Assembly: GCA_963780395.1 (NCBI GenBank)
Contig: CAWABY010000017.1
Span: 310,001-374,000 of the forward strand
Origin: VGBV01 sp963780395
GTDB lineage: Bacteria > Actinomycetota > Thermoleophilia > Solirubrobacterales > 70-9
Direction of reading: 5' to 3'
Length of the DNA stretch: 64,000 bases
Below are positions 1 to 9,247 of the stretch, piece by piece. The notes below the pieces were generated by a model. It was not told where the DNA came from. It did not search any database and saw only the letters and a list, made by a program, of their open reading frames with translations. Each line of letters opens with the position of its first letter. The stretch's first letter is position 1. The translations under genes were made by a program, and so were the position numbers.

Positions 1-798
1 GTTGAACGAGAGCGGCTTGCCGTGCAGCTTCGCCACCCGCGAGAGCACGTGCGAGCGCACCCCCGACTCCACGTAGAGCGCCGCCCGCTGATGGGGGTTC
101 TCGCCGTAGGTGAGGTCGAGCTCCTTCTCCCACGAGGTGACCCAGTGCTGCGGCAGCGTCTCGTAGCGGCGGCCGAACCAGCGGCTGATCGCGGCGTCGT
201 AGCGAGCGGTGTACGCGAAGGCCTCGTTGGCGAGCCAATGCCGCGTCGGCGCCGACAGCTCGCCGGCCTCCTCGAGCTCACCCAGCACGGCGTCGTAGCT
301 CTCGGGCTTGACCACGACCGCGACGAATCGGTGGTTCTTGGCGGCGGCGCGGATCATCGTCGGCCCCCCGACGTCGATCTGCTCGATCGCCTCCTCCTCG
401 GGCACGTCATAGCGGGCGATCGTGCGCTCGAACGGATAGAGGTTGACGCAGACCAGGTCGATCGGCTCGATCTCGCGTTCGCTCAGGGTCGCGGCGTGCT
501 CGGGGTTGTCGCGGACCGCCAGCAGCGCCGCGTGCAGGTGGGGGTGAAGCGTCTTGACGCGGCCGTCGAGGATCTCGGGGAACCCGGTCAGGTCCTCGAC
601 CTGCCGCACCTCGATCCCCGCCTCCTTGAGCACGGTCGCCGTACCGCCGGTCGAGATGATCTCCACCCCGAGCTTCGCCAGGCCCGCAGCGAAGTCGGCC
701 GCCGCGGTCTTGTCGGCCACCGAGATCAGCGCCCGCCTTACCGGCAGCGATTGGCCGGCAGGCTCGGGGAGGCTCTCGTAGGCGGGGGCGGTCGGCAC
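1..798 (-). CDS. purH: PurH, bifunctional AICAR formyltransferase/IMP cyclohydrolase (5' part, cut by window edge)
   Basis: Catalyses the last two steps of IMP synthesis: formylation of AICAR, then ring closure. The first 266 codons are visible and run off the left edge. After a roughly 20-residue leader comes the N-terminal MGS-like cyclohydrolase domain, with ISTGGTATVLKEAG near residue 48, GFPEILDGRVKTLHP near 72 and VGGPTMIRAAAKN near 143. The start of the transformylase domain follows, with YGENPHQRAALY near 231. The GTG start at 798 lies 13 bases after the purN stop, so the two are probably co-transcribed. An internal start nearer the MGS domain cannot be excluded. The function is secure from the motifs; the exact start is less so. 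Confidence 0.93.
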   Translation of the reverse strand, partial: MPTAPAYESLPEPAGQSLPVRRALISVADKTAAADFAAGLAKLGVEIISTGGTATVLKEAGIEVRQVEDLTGFPEILDGRVKTLHPHLHAALLAVRDNPEHAATLSEREIEPIDLVCVNLYPFERTIARYDVPEEEAIEQIDVGGPTMIRAAAKNHRFVAVVVKPESYDAVLGELEEAGELSAPTRHWLANEAFAYTARYDAAISRWFGRRYETLPQHWVTSWEKELDLTYGENPHQRAALYVESGVRSHVLSRVAKLHGKPLSFN

Positions 799-811
799 GG
801 GTGGGCCGAGT

Positions 812-1438
812 CTATTCGGGGGCGTCGGGGTCGATCACCACGAGCCGGGGGTTCGCCGGGTCCAGGCGGACCCTGCCGGCCGCGATCAGCCGGATCGCCT
901 CGGGCAGCAGCGCGTGCTCGGTCGCATGGATCGCCCGCTCGAGCTCGTCCCAGTCACGGCTGGGCGGCACCGGCACCGGACGCTGGAAGATGATCGGACC
1001 GGAGTCGACCCCCTCGTCCACGAAGTGGACGGTGACGCCGGTGATCCGGCTCCCGTGGTCGAGTGCCTGCTGGACGGCCTCCAGCCCGGGAAAGGAGGGC
1101 AGCAGGGCGGGGTGGACGTTGACGATCCGGTTGCGGAAGCGCTCGACGAAGCTGGGCGAGAGCAGCTGCATGTAGCCGGCCAGCACCACCAGGTCGACCT
1201 CCCTCTGCTCCAGCCATTCAGCGATCGCGGCGTCGCGGGCGTCGCGGTCCGCGTGCTGATCGGCGGGGAAGACCGCGGTCTCGACCCCGGCTTTGTGCGC
1301 TCGCTCGAGCGCCATCGCGTCCGGCTTGTCGGACACCACCCCGACCACCTCGACCTCGCCGCCTCCGTGCAGCTGGTCCAGGATCGCCTGCAGGTTGGTC
1401 CCGCCCCCGGAGGCGAGCACGGCGATGCGGAAGGCCAC
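812..1438 (-). CDS. purN: PurN, phosphoribosylglycinamide formyltransferase
   Basis: Transfers a formyl group from 10-formyl-THF to GAR, the third step of purine synthesis. The 208-residue product matches the usual PurN length (about 210). It opens with FRIAVLASGGGTNLQAIL and carries the catalytic block IVNVHPALLPSFPG (Asn and His) and the downstream HFVDEGVDSGPII with its Asp. The frame stays open further upstream into purF, but that extension is arginine-rich and shares no family features. I therefore take the GTG at 1438, 13 bases after the purF stop. It sits in the purF-purN-purH run. Confidence 0.95.
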   Translation of the reverse strand: MAFRIAVLASGGGTNLQAILDQLHGGGEVEVVGVVSDKPDAMALERAHKAGVETAVFPADQHADRDARDAAIAEWLEQREVDLVVLAGYMQLLSPSFVERFRNRIVNVHPALLPSFPGLEAVQQALDHGSRITGVTVHFVDEGVDSGPIIFQRPVPVPPSRDWDELERAIHATEHALLPEAIRLIAAGRVRLDPANPRLVVIDPDAPE

Positions 1439-1451
1439 GTTCCGGCGGTTC

Positions 1452-2909
1452 CTACCTGGAGGCGGGGACGACCGCGATGTCCTCGAGCGCGAACTTGCCG
1501 TTGGCGCCCTCGGGATCCCCCAGCGGATAGTCGCCGGTGAAGCACGCGTCGCAATGCTTCTCGCGTGGGGTGCCGATCGCTTCATAGACGGCGTCCATCG
1601 AGAGGTAGGCGAGCGAGTCGGCGCCCAGCTCCTCGGCGACCTCGGCCTCGCTGCGGCCGTGGGCGATCATCTCCTCGCGGGTAGACATGTCGATGCCGTA
1701 GTGGCAGGGATGGCGGATCGGAGGCGCGGAGATCCGCAGGTGGACCTCGACCGCGCCGGCCTCCTTCAGCATGGCGACGATCTGACGGGTGGTGTTGCCG
1801 CGAACGATCGAGTCGTCGACGACGACCACGCGCTTGCCGGCGACGATCTCGGGCAGCGGGTTGAACTTCATCCGCAGGCCGTGCTTGCGCAGTTCCTGGC
1901 CGGGCTGGATGAAGGTGCGCTGCACGTAGCGGTTCTTGATCAGCCCGTCGTCCTTGGGCAGCCCCGAGGCCCGAGCGAAGCCGTTCGCCATCGGGTTGCC
2001 CGAGTCGGGCACCGAGATCACCAGGTCGGCGTCCACAGGCGCTTCCTCGGCCAGCAGCTCACCCATGCGGCCGCGGACCTCCTGCAGGACGCGGCCCTCG
2101 AGCCGCGTGTCGGGCCGCGAGAAGTAGATGTGCTCGAACACGCAATGGGCCGGCCTCTCGGCCTTAATCACCTGCTTCATCTCGAGGCCGCCATCGGCCA
2201 GCGAGACCATCTCGCCCGGCTGCACCTCGCGGATCAGCTTGGCGCCGATGATGTCGAAGGCACAGGATTCCGAGGCGACCACGAAGCACTCATCCTGCCC
2301 CTCCCCGGCCTTGATCTTGCCCAGCGCCAGCGGCCGCACCCCGTGGGGGTCGCGGAAGGCGACGACCGCGTGCTTGGTCATGACCACGGTCGAGAAGGCG
2401 CCCTCCAGGCGCGGCATCACCTCCGCGACGGCATCCTCGATCCAGTCGTTGCCCTCGCCCGCGCGCTTGGACAGCAGCGCGGCCATGATCTCGGAGTCCG
2501 AGGTGCCGCGCAGCTTCACTCCCGCCGCGGTCAGCTCGTTGTAGAGCTCGACGGCGTTGGTCAGGTTGCCGTTGTGCGCCAGCGCCAGCTCGCGGCCGTC
2601 GTCCCGCCAGACCGGCTGCGCGTTCTCCCAGGCGCCGCCGCCGGTGGTCGAGTAGCGCACGTGCCCGATCGCCATGTCACCCGCCAGGGCCCGTAGGTTC
2701 TCCTCGTCGAACACCTGCGAGACCAGCCCCAGCTCGCGCAGCGTGGTGATGTGGCCTCCCTCGCAGGTGGCGATCCCGGCCGACTCCTGGCCGCGGTGCT
2801 GCAACGCGTAGAGACCGAAGTAGGCAAGGCGAGCGACGTCGCGTCCGGGCGCGTGTACGCCGAAGACCCCGCATTCATCACGCGGGCCATCGCGGAAAGG
2901 AACGTCCAT
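1452..2909 (-). CDS. purF: PurF, amidophosphoribosyltransferase
   Basis: Commits PRPP and glutamine to purine synthesis. The N-terminal Ntn glutaminase uses the Cys in DECGVFGVHA. Starting at the ATG at 2909 leaves a 12-residue propeptide before this Cys, as in B. subtilis-type PurF; a TTG start at 2942 would add 11 residues. The PRPP loop VVVVDDSIVRGNTTRQIV is intact. Four cysteines (AHCVFEH, HPCHYGID and the CDAC pair before FTGDYP) sit where the [4Fe-4S] ligands of Gram-positive PurF are found, so an oxygen-sensitive cluster is predicted. It leads purF-purN-purH. Confidence 0.95.
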   Translation of the reverse strand: MDVPFRDGPRDECGVFGVHAPGRDVARLAYFGLYALQHRGQESAGIATCEGGHITTLRELGLVSQVFDEENLRALAGDMAIGHVRYSTTGGGAWENAQPVWRDDGRELALAHNGNLTNAVELYNELTAAGVKLRGTSDSEIMAALLSKRAGEGNDWIEDAVAEVMPRLEGAFSTVVMTKHAVVAFRDPHGVRPLALGKIKAGEGQDECFVVASESCAFDIIGAKLIREVQPGEMVSLADGGLEMKQVIKAERPAHCVFEHIYFSRPDTRLEGRVLQEVRGRMGELLAEEAPVDADLVISVPDSGNPMANGFARASGLPKDDGLIKNRYVQRTFIQPGQELRKHGLRMKFNPLPEIVAGKRVVVVDDSIVRGNTTRQIVAMLKEAGAVEVHLRISAPPIRHPCHYGIDMSTREEMIAHGRSEAEVAEELGADSLAYLSMDAVYEAIGTPREKHCDACFTGDYPLGDPEGANGKFALEDIAVVPASR

Positions 2910-3038
2910 CGGCCGTTCGCTCAAGATGGGGAGGTGTCTCAACCTCTGGAGATCGACGACAGGGTCAAAGCAGAACCTGCACCGTCAGGGTAGCAACGGG
3001 GCGGGTCACCGCGGCCCCGCTGTCGCACCTCGGACGCC

Positions 3039-3743
3039 CTAAGCGGACATCAGGTCCGCGACTGCGATCCGCACCGTGAACGGAGTGCAGTAGAGCATCA
3101 CCGTCCCGTGGCGGTTGAGATCGGCGCCGGCAGGGATCTCATATTGCTGGTTGCCGACGTTCCCCTTGAGATCGCCCAACTCGACCCGGTCCTCGGTCTC
3201 GTCGGGCCCGGTGGTGAGCCAGACCTCGACCGCGGCCCCTGGATCGACGTCGAAGTCGGTGAAGGTGAGCACGCGTCCGCCGCCGGCCTCCTGGACGACG
3301 GTGGCCGTGCCGGCGCCGTCGTGGCCGTCCTCCCCCATGAAGCTGCCGCTGGCAAGCGTGATGTTGTTGCCGCCCTGCTTCGCGTCCGGGCTCGAGCCTT
3401 GGGCCGATCCGGCCAGCCCCTGCTTGGCCTCCGCTCCCTGAGCCGCCTGCGCGGCGGTGACGACGTCTTCGTCCACCTCCTCGTCGCGGACCGAGAACCA
3501 GTAGTAGCTGCCGCCGGCGAGCACGGCCCCGACGGCGAGCCCCGCGATCACCTGGGGCAGGATCCCGCGCGGCCAGGCATAGACGAGGAAGGCGAGCCCG
3601 ATGATTCCCGCCCAGGCGATGCTGAGCAAGAGCGCTTCGGTCATCGTCTCGGCGACCTCGCGCTGCAGGAGGACGGAGCCGGCCGCGATCAGGCCCAGCA
3701 TCAGTCCTACGACCATCAGCGGGTGGCGCCGGCTCTGCTCCAT
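3039..3743 (-). CDS. DM13-domain membrane protein
   Basis: A 234-residue protein with three predicted membrane helices (about residues 7-26, 34-56, 61-83), then a low-complexity Ala/Gln/Gly linker and a C-terminal DM13 domain (about 130-233). DM13 signs visible are GSFMGEDG, LTFTDFDVDPG, ELGDLKGNVGNQQYEIPA and the single Cys in MLYCTPFTVRIAVADL. DM13 is proposed in the literature to be an electron-transfer domain related to DOMON; the role here is unknown. The domain should face the outside of the membrane. It lies between purL (53 bases upstream) and purF (129 bases downstream) on the same strand, with no evident metabolic link to purines. Confidence 0.8.
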   Translation of the reverse strand: MEQSRRHPLMVVGLMLGLIAAGSVLLQREVAETMTEALLLSIAWAGIIGLAFLVYAWPRGILPQVIAGLAVGAVLAGGSYYWFSVRDEEVDEDVVTAAQAAQGAEAKQGLAGSAQGSSPDAKQGGNNITLASGSFMGEDGHDGAGTATVVQEAGGGRVLTFTDFDVDPGAAVEVWLTTGPDETEDRVELGDLKGNVGNQQYEIPAGADLNRHGTVMLYCTPFTVRIAVADLMSA

Positions 3744-3796
3744 CGAGGGATGAGCTTGCTCCCGGCGGCTAATGCACGCCTAAGCCACGCTGGCGT

Positions 3797-6043
3797 CTAC
3801 TCGGCCGGCTCGAGCTGGGTCGCGAGGGACTTCCAGGCGCGCGCGGCGTCGGCCGTCAGCACGGTGACCTCGCGTTCGGCCGCGGAGATGTCGATCCGCT
3901 GCCCGCGGGCGGTCCCGAGGGCGATGGCCTCCACCCCGGCTGCCTCGCCCGCCAGCACCAGCTCCTCCGCAGCCTCAGGCCCGAGCCCGAGCACGATGCC
4001 CCCCGGGCCCTCGCCGAACAGGGCCGTCTCCCCAGAGCAGCCCCGCAATTCCACCAGGCCGTCGAGGTCGGCGTCGATACCGATCTCCGCCGCGATCGCC
4101 ATCTCGGCCAGCGCGACCGCGAGGCCGCCGTCGCTGGCGTCGTGGGCCGCACTGATCTGACCGGCGCGGACCCGCTCGCGCGTGAACGCGAGCGCGGCGG
4201 CGACGGGCTCGATCTCGGTGGCCGGCAGCCCATCGGCGAGCTCGCCGCGCAGCTTTGTCAGCTCCGAGCCGGCCAGCGACGGCGCGAACGGGCCGACCAG
4301 CACGAGCCGGTCACCGTCCACGAGCTTCGAACTGGGCACGTCGGCCGGGTCGGGGAGCTCGCCGACCATGCCGACCACCGGCGTCGGGTAGATCGGCCCG
4401 TGCTCGGTCTCGTTGTAGAGCGAGACGTTGCCCCCGACCACCGGGACGGCAAGGGCGGCGCAGGCGTCGGCAAGGCCCGAGACCGCGCGCTCGAGCTGCC
4501 AGGCGACCGCCGGCTTCTCCGGATTGCCGAAGTTGAGGCAGTTGGTCAGCCCAAGAGGCTCCGCGCCGACGCATGCCAGGTTCTGCGCGCACTCCAGCAC
4601 GGCCTCGACCGCGCCGGCGTGGGGGTCGCAGGCGACGCGGCGGCCGTTGCCGTCGATTGAGACCGCGATCGCGCGTTCGGACTCGGGAAGCATGAGGACG
4701 GCCGCATCGGCGGCCTCGGGCCGCCTGGCCGTCCGCGATCCGACCACCGAGTCGTACTGCTCGAAGGCCCAGCGCTTCGAGGCGATGCTGGGCGAGGCGA
4801 GCAGGGCGACGAGAACGGCCGAGGGGTCGGAGGGATCGGCCGAGCGGCCGGCGTGCAACGCGACCCGCTCACCGAGCGTCTCCTCGTTTCCGTAGAGCCA
4901 GCCCTCGGGCTGTTGCGGCTCGAGGTCGTAGAGGGGGCACTCGTCGACCAGCGCCGCCACGGGGACGTCACCGACCTCCTCCCCCTCGTCGAGGACCCGC
5001 ATCGACCCGCTGTCGGTCACCTCGCCGATCACGGCGGCGCCGGTCTGCCATTTCTCGCACAGCGCCAGGACCGCCTCGATGTTGCCGGGCTCGACCACCG
5101 CCAGCATCCGCTCCTGCGACTCACTGACCATGATCTCGAACGGCTCCATGTCGGCCTCGCGCAGCGGCACCTTGCGTACGTCGATCTCGATTCCGACGCC
5201 GCCCTTGGAGGCCATCTCGCCGGCCGACGAGCTGAGCCCGGCGGCGCCGAGGTCCTGCAGCGAGACCAGCAGGCCCGATGCGAGCAGCTCGAGCGAGCAC
5301 TCCAGCAGCTTCGACTCCTCGAACGGGTCGCCGATCTGGACGGTGGGGCGCTTGGCGTCGTCGCCGGCCTCGAGCTCCGCCGAGGCCAGCACCGAGGCTC
5401 CGCCGATTCCGTCGCGTCCCGTTGAGGCCCCGAACAGGACCAGCGCGTTCCCGGGGCCCGCGGCGGCCGACCGAATCATCTCGTCGGTCTTCGCCAGCCC
5501 GACGCACATCGCATTGACCAAGCAGTTGTGCTCGTAGGGGGCCTCGAAGTAGACCTCGCCACCGACCGTCGGCACCCCGATCGAGTTGCCGTAGTGGCCG
5601 ATGCCGGCGACCACGCCCTCGAACAGGTACCGCGAGCGCTCGGAGGTGAGCTCGCCGAAACGGAGGCTGTCGAGCACCGCGATCGGCCGCGCTCCGATCG
5701 CGAACACGTCGCGGAGGATGCCCCCGACGCCGGTGGCGGCGCCCTGGAAGGGCTCGACCGCGCTCGGGTGATTGTGCGACTCCACCTTGAAGGCGACCGC
5801 GTGGCCGCCGCCGACATCGACGGCGCCGGCATTCTCGCCCGGGCCCATCACCACCCTCTTGCCCTCGGTCGGCAGCCGGCCGAGCAGCTTGCGCGAGTGC
5901 TTGTAGGCGCAGTGCTCGGACCACAGCAGCGAGAACATCGCCAGCTCGACGCCGTTCGGCTCCCGCCCCAGCAGCTCGACGATGCGCTCGTGCTCCGAGT
6001 CCGTCAGGCCCAGCGCGCGGTGCGGCGCCTCGGAGACCGTCAC
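3797..6043 (-). CDS. purL: PurL, FGAM synthase subunit II
   Basis: ATP-dependent amidation of FGAR to FGAM, working with PurQ (glutaminase) and PurS. The 748-residue size is that of the small PurL type, which needs both partners, and both are encoded immediately upstream. Visible signatures include SLLWSEHCAYKHS, VMGPGENAGAVD, FKVESHNHPSAVEPFQGAATGVGGI and VVGGNVSLYNE. The frame is open for another 132 codons upstream, but that part is an Arg-rich shadow of purQ. The GTG at 6043 overlaps the purQ stop as GTGA, which indicates translational coupling. Confidence 0.95.
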   Translation of the reverse strand: MTVSEAPHRALGLTDSEHERIVELLGREPNGVELAMFSLLWSEHCAYKHSRKLLGRLPTEGKRVVMGPGENAGAVDVGGGHAVAFKVESHNHPSAVEPFQGAATGVGGILRDVFAIGARPIAVLDSLRFGELTSERSRYLFEGVVAGIGHYGNSIGVPTVGGEVYFEAPYEHNCLVNAMCVGLAKTDEMIRSAAAGPGNALVLFGASTGRDGIGGASVLASAELEAGDDAKRPTVQIGDPFEESKLLECSLELLASGLLVSLQDLGAAGLSSSAGEMASKGGVGIEIDVRKVPLREADMEPFEIMVSESQERMLAVVEPGNIEAVLALCEKWQTGAAVIGEVTDSGSMRVLDEGEEVGDVPVAALVDECPLYDLEPQQPEGWLYGNEETLGERVALHAGRSADPSDPSAVLVALLASPSIASKRWAFEQYDSVVGSRTARRPEAADAAVLMLPESERAIAVSIDGNGRRVACDPHAGAVEAVLECAQNLACVGAEPLGLTNCLNFGNPEKPAVAWQLERAVSGLADACAALAVPVVGGNVSLYNETEHGPIYPTPVVGMVGELPDPADVPSSKLVDGDRLVLVGPFAPSLAGSELTKLRGELADGLPATEIEPVAAALAFTRERVRAGQISAAHDASDGGLAVALAEMAIAAEIGIDADLDGLVELRGCSGETALFGEGPGGIVLGLGPEAAEELVLAGEAAGVEAIALGTARGQRIDISAAEREVTVLTADAARAWKSLATQLEPAE

Positions 6044-6705
6044 GCTGCCGCGGGCTGCCGCGCGAGGGCGCGGAACAGGGCCAGGCCGTCGTCCGAGCCG
6101 GTGAGCGGATCGACGGCGTGCTCGGGGTGCGGCATCAGGCCGAGCACGTTGCCGGCCTCGTTGCTGACGCCGGCGATCTCGCGCAGGCTGCCGTTGGGGT
6201 TGTGGCCGGGCGCGTAGCGGAAGGCCACCTGTCCGGCGGACTCGAGCCGGTCGAGCTCGTCCTCGGGCGCGAAGAACCTCCCGGTCATGTGCTTGACGGG
6301 AATCGATAGCCGCGTGCCGGCCTCGAGCCCCGCCGTGAACGGAGAGTCGTCCGCCTCGGCCACGATCTCGACCTGGCGGCAGACGAAGCGCAGGCCCTCG
6401 TTCGGCAGCAGCGCGCCGGGCAGCAGCCCCGCCTCGCACAGCACCTGGAATCCGTTGCAGATCCCCAGCACGGGGCCGCCGTCAGCGGCGAAGCCCGCGA
6501 CGGCCTCCATCGCCGGCGAGAAGCGCGCGATCGCTCCCGCTCGCAGGTAGTCGCCGTAGCTGAAGCCGCCCGGCACCACGATCGCGTCCAGCTCCCCGAG
6601 GTCGGTCTCCTCGTGCCAGACCAGCCGCGCCTGGCCGACCCTCTGGGCAGCGGCGACGGCGTCGCGCTCGTCGCAGGACCCGGGGAACTGAAGAACCCCG
6701 ATCAC
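6040..6705 (-). CDS. purQ: PurQ, FGAM synthase glutaminase subunit
   Basis: Class I glutamine amidotransferase that feeds ammonia to PurL. At 221 residues it has the normal length. It begins IGVLQFPGSCDERDAV, has the nucleophile Cys in VLGICNGFQVL, and the catalytic His/Glu pair in LMPHPEHAVDPL near the C terminus. Its start is 7 bases after the purS stop and its end overlaps purL by 4 bases. This gives a tight purS-purQ-purL unit typical of actinobacteria and firmicutes. Confidence 0.95.
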   Translation of the reverse strand: MIGVLQFPGSCDERDAVAAAQRVGQARLVWHEETDLGELDAIVVPGGFSYGDYLRAGAIARFSPAMEAVAGFAADGGPVLGICNGFQVLCEAGLLPGALLPNEGLRFVCRQVEIVAEADDSPFTAGLEAGTRLSIPVKHMTGRFFAPEDELDRLESAGQVAFRYAPGHNPNGSLREIAGVSNEAGNVLGLMPHPEHAVDPLTGSDDGLALFRALARQPAAA

Positions 6706-6712
6706 CGCGACC

Positions 6713-6946
6713 TCACTTCACGTCCCCGTTGAGGACGACCTCGAAGTCCTCGATCAGCGGGTTGGCCAGCAGCTTCTCGCAGAGCGAGTCGAGCGCGTCG
6801 GGATCGTCGGTCTCGAGCTCGACCAGGCGGCCCACCCGGACGTTGGAGACCCCCTCGAATCCGAGCGCGGGCAGCGCCCGCTCCACCGCCTTCCCCTGGG
6901 GGTCGAGGATCCCCTGCTTCGGCCGGATCAGGACTTTGGCCTTCAC
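6713..6946 (-). CDS. purS: PurS, FGAM synthase small subunit
   Basis: Structural subunit that joins PurQ to small-type PurL and helps channel ammonia. The 77 residues match the family (about 80). The opening KAKVLIRPKQGILDPQGKAV and the central GVSNVRVGRLVELE are characteristic. It follows purC by about 30 bases and precedes purQ by 7 bases. Confidence 0.93.
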   Translation of the reverse strand: MKAKVLIRPKQGILDPQGKAVERALPALGFEGVSNVRVGRLVELETDDPDALDSLCEKLLANPLIEDFEVVLNGDVK

Positions 6947-6977
6947 GTTCCCAGCCTAGCGGCAGGCGCGGCGCGGG

Positions 6978-7829
6978 CTACAGCTTGCGCTCGGTGATGC
7001 GCTCGTAGGCCTCGACGTACTTGGCGCGGGTGTTCTGGACGACCTCGTCGGGCAGCTCGGGGCCGGGTGCCGTGTGGTCCCAGCCGACCGAGTCCGAGTA
7101 GTCGCGAACGTACTGCTTGTCGAACGAGGGCTGGCCCACGCCGGGCTCGTACTGATCGGCCGGCCAGAAGCGCGAGGAGTCCGGGGTCAACACCTCGTCC
7201 GCCAGCACGATCTCAGCGCCGGGCGAGGCCCCGAACTCGAACTTGGTGTCGGCGAGGATGATCCCGCGCTCGGCCGCGTGCTCGGCGCCGCGCCGGTAGA
7301 TCTCGATCGAGACCCGGCGCAGCTCTTCCATCAGGGGCCGGCTGCCGATGACCTCGGCGGCGCGGTCGAAGTCGATGTTCTCGTCGTGGTCGCCGAGCTC
7401 GGCCTTGGTGGCGGGCGTGAAGATCGGCTCGGGCAGCTGCTGCGACTCCTTCAGGCCGCTGGGCAGCTCGATCCCGCAGACCGCTCCGCTCTGCTGGTAC
7501 TCCTTCCAGCCCGATCCCGACAGGTAGCCGCGGACCACGCACTCGACCGGATACATCTCGAGCCGCTTGACCCGCATCCCGCGACCCTCGGCCTCGGGCG
7601 GAACGTCCTCGGAGATGAAGTGGTTGGGGCAGATGTCGCGGGTCAGCTCGAACCAGAACAGCGACATCTGGGTCAGCACCTTGCCCTTGTCGGGGATCTC
7701 GGTCGGCAGGATCACGTCGTAGACCGAGATCCGGTCCGAGGCGACCATGATCAGGTCGTCGCCGTCCTCGTAGATCTCGCGGACCTTGCCCGAGGCGTGC
7801 AGCTTCAGGTCTTCGAGCGCGGCGCTCAT
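6978..7829 (-). CDS. purC: PurC, SAICAR synthetase
   Basis: ATP-dependent condensation of CAIR with aspartate. The 283-residue product carries KVREIYEDGDDLIMVASDR, SVYDVILPTEIPDKGKVL, CVVRGYLSGSGW and DTKFEFG. Its length is that of the longer, yeast-like SAICAR synthetase form. The ATG at 7829 is chosen because everything upstream in frame is Arg/Ser-rich and unlike the family. It heads the purC-purS-purQ-purL run and is divergent from the cytochrome P450 gene, with a 64-base spacer that must hold both promoters. Confidence 0.95.
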   Translation of the reverse strand: MSAALEDLKLHASGKVREIYEDGDDLIMVASDRISVYDVILPTEIPDKGKVLTQMSLFWFELTRDICPNHFISEDVPPEAEGRGMRVKRLEMYPVECVVRGYLSGSGWKEYQQSGAVCGIELPSGLKESQQLPEPIFTPATKAELGDHDENIDFDRAAEVIGSRPLMEELRRVSIEIYRRGAEHAAERGIILADTKFEFGASPGAEIVLADEVLTPDSSRFWPADQYEPGVGQPSFDKQYVRDYSDSVGWDHTAPGPELPDEVVQNTRAKYVEAYERITERKL

Positions 7830-7893
7830 CGGGTCCGAGGCTAACAATGCCGCTCTCAGCGGTCCTACAACGTTCCCGGTCTTTGCGGAGTAG

Positions 7894-9247
7894 ATGACGA
7901 GTACATTCGTGATCGACATGACTCTGCCGCCGGGGCCATCCCTGCCCGCACCGCTGCAGACGCTGCGCCTGATGGCGCGGCCGGTGCCTCTGCTGGAGCG
8001 CTCGCGCCGGGAGTTCGGCGACAGCTTCACCCTGCGCGCGGTCCCGGTCGGCGAGATGGTCTTCGTCTCCGATCCCGCCTCGATCAAGGCGGTGTTCGCG
8101 GCGGACCGCGTCAACACGATCGCCCCCGGGCGCAACCTGGTGCTGGCGCCGCTGCTGGGACCTGATTCGCTGCTGTTGCTGGAGGGGGACCGCCACCTGG
8201 GCCGCAGAAAGCTGATGCTGCCTCCGTTCCACGGCGAGCGCATGCGCGCCTACGAGGAGGTGATGCGCGAGGCGACCGAGCGCGAGGTCGAGGACTGGCC
8301 GACCGGCGCACCGTTCCGGCTGCACTCCTCGATGCAGGAGATCACCCTCGAGGTGATCATGCGCGCGGTCTTCGGCGTCACCCAGCGCCGACGCGACGAC
8401 CTGCGCCGGGCGCTGCTGGACATCCTCTCCGCCACCCGGTCGCCGGCCACCTTCGGGGTGACGATGCCGGTCGTGCGCGAGCTGCCGCAATTCAGGAAGC
8501 TGCAGCGCCAGGTGGAGGCCGCCGACGCGCTGCTCGCCTCGGAGATCGCCGAGCATCGAGCCGACCCCAAGCTCGAACAGCGCGACGACATCCTCTCGCT
8601 GCTGATCGCGGCCCGCGACACCGAAGGCGAGGGGATGAGCGACGCAGAGTTGCGCGACCAGCTGATGACCCTGCTGCTGGCCGGGCACGAGACGACCGCG
8701 ACCGCGCTCGCCTGGGCGTTCGAGCTCCTGTTCCACCACCCCGACGCGCTCGAGCGATTGCGCGACGAGGTCCGGGCCGGCGAGGAGACCGAGTACCTGG
8801 ACGCGGTGATCGAGGAGACGCTCCGCCTGCGCCCCGTGGTCCCCTTCGTCGGACGGGAGCTGCGCCAGACGATGGCGCTTGACGGCCATGAGATACCGCC
8901 CGGGAACGAACGTCTTCCCGGCGATCTACCTCGCGCACACCAATCCGGAGACCTTCCCCGAGCCCTATGCCTTCAGGCCCGAGCGCTTCCTCGAGAGCCC
9001 GACCGAGACCTACAGCTGGATCCCGTTCGGCGGCGGCACCCGGCGCTGCATCGGCGCCACCTTCGCCCAGTTCGAGATGCGGGTGGTGCTGCGGACGGTG
9101 CTCTCCAGCGTCGACCTCCGCGCCGCCTCCTCAGAGCCTCAGCCCATGGTTCGCCGCAACGTCACCCTGTCGCCGCGGGACGGAACCCCCGCGATCGTCG
9201 AGCGGGCGTTCACGCCCGAGCGCGAGGGTGCTCTTTCGCCCACTTGA
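7894..9247 (+). pseudogene. Cytochrome P450, interrupted by a +1 frameshift
   Basis: Reading through one shift gives a 450-residue P450. The first frame has the I-helix AGHETTATALAW and the K-helix ExxR in EETLRLRP, ending at GHEIPPG. The second frame supplies NVFPAIYLAHTNPETFPEPY, PERF and the haem loop FGGGTRRCIGATFAQFEM with the ligand Cys. The break is at the CCCGGG run (8899-8904): dropping one base gives the expected continuation PPGTNV. Without repair the product would lack the haem Cys. It may be a real pseudogene or a sequence error. The ATG at 7918 is an alternative start. The substrate is unknown. Confidence 0.85.

Noticed and set aside
22..993. Long plus-strand open frame over purH
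   Set aside because: It lies antisense to a clear PurH sequence and is Arg/Asp/Leu-rich with no domain; a GC-bias shadow.
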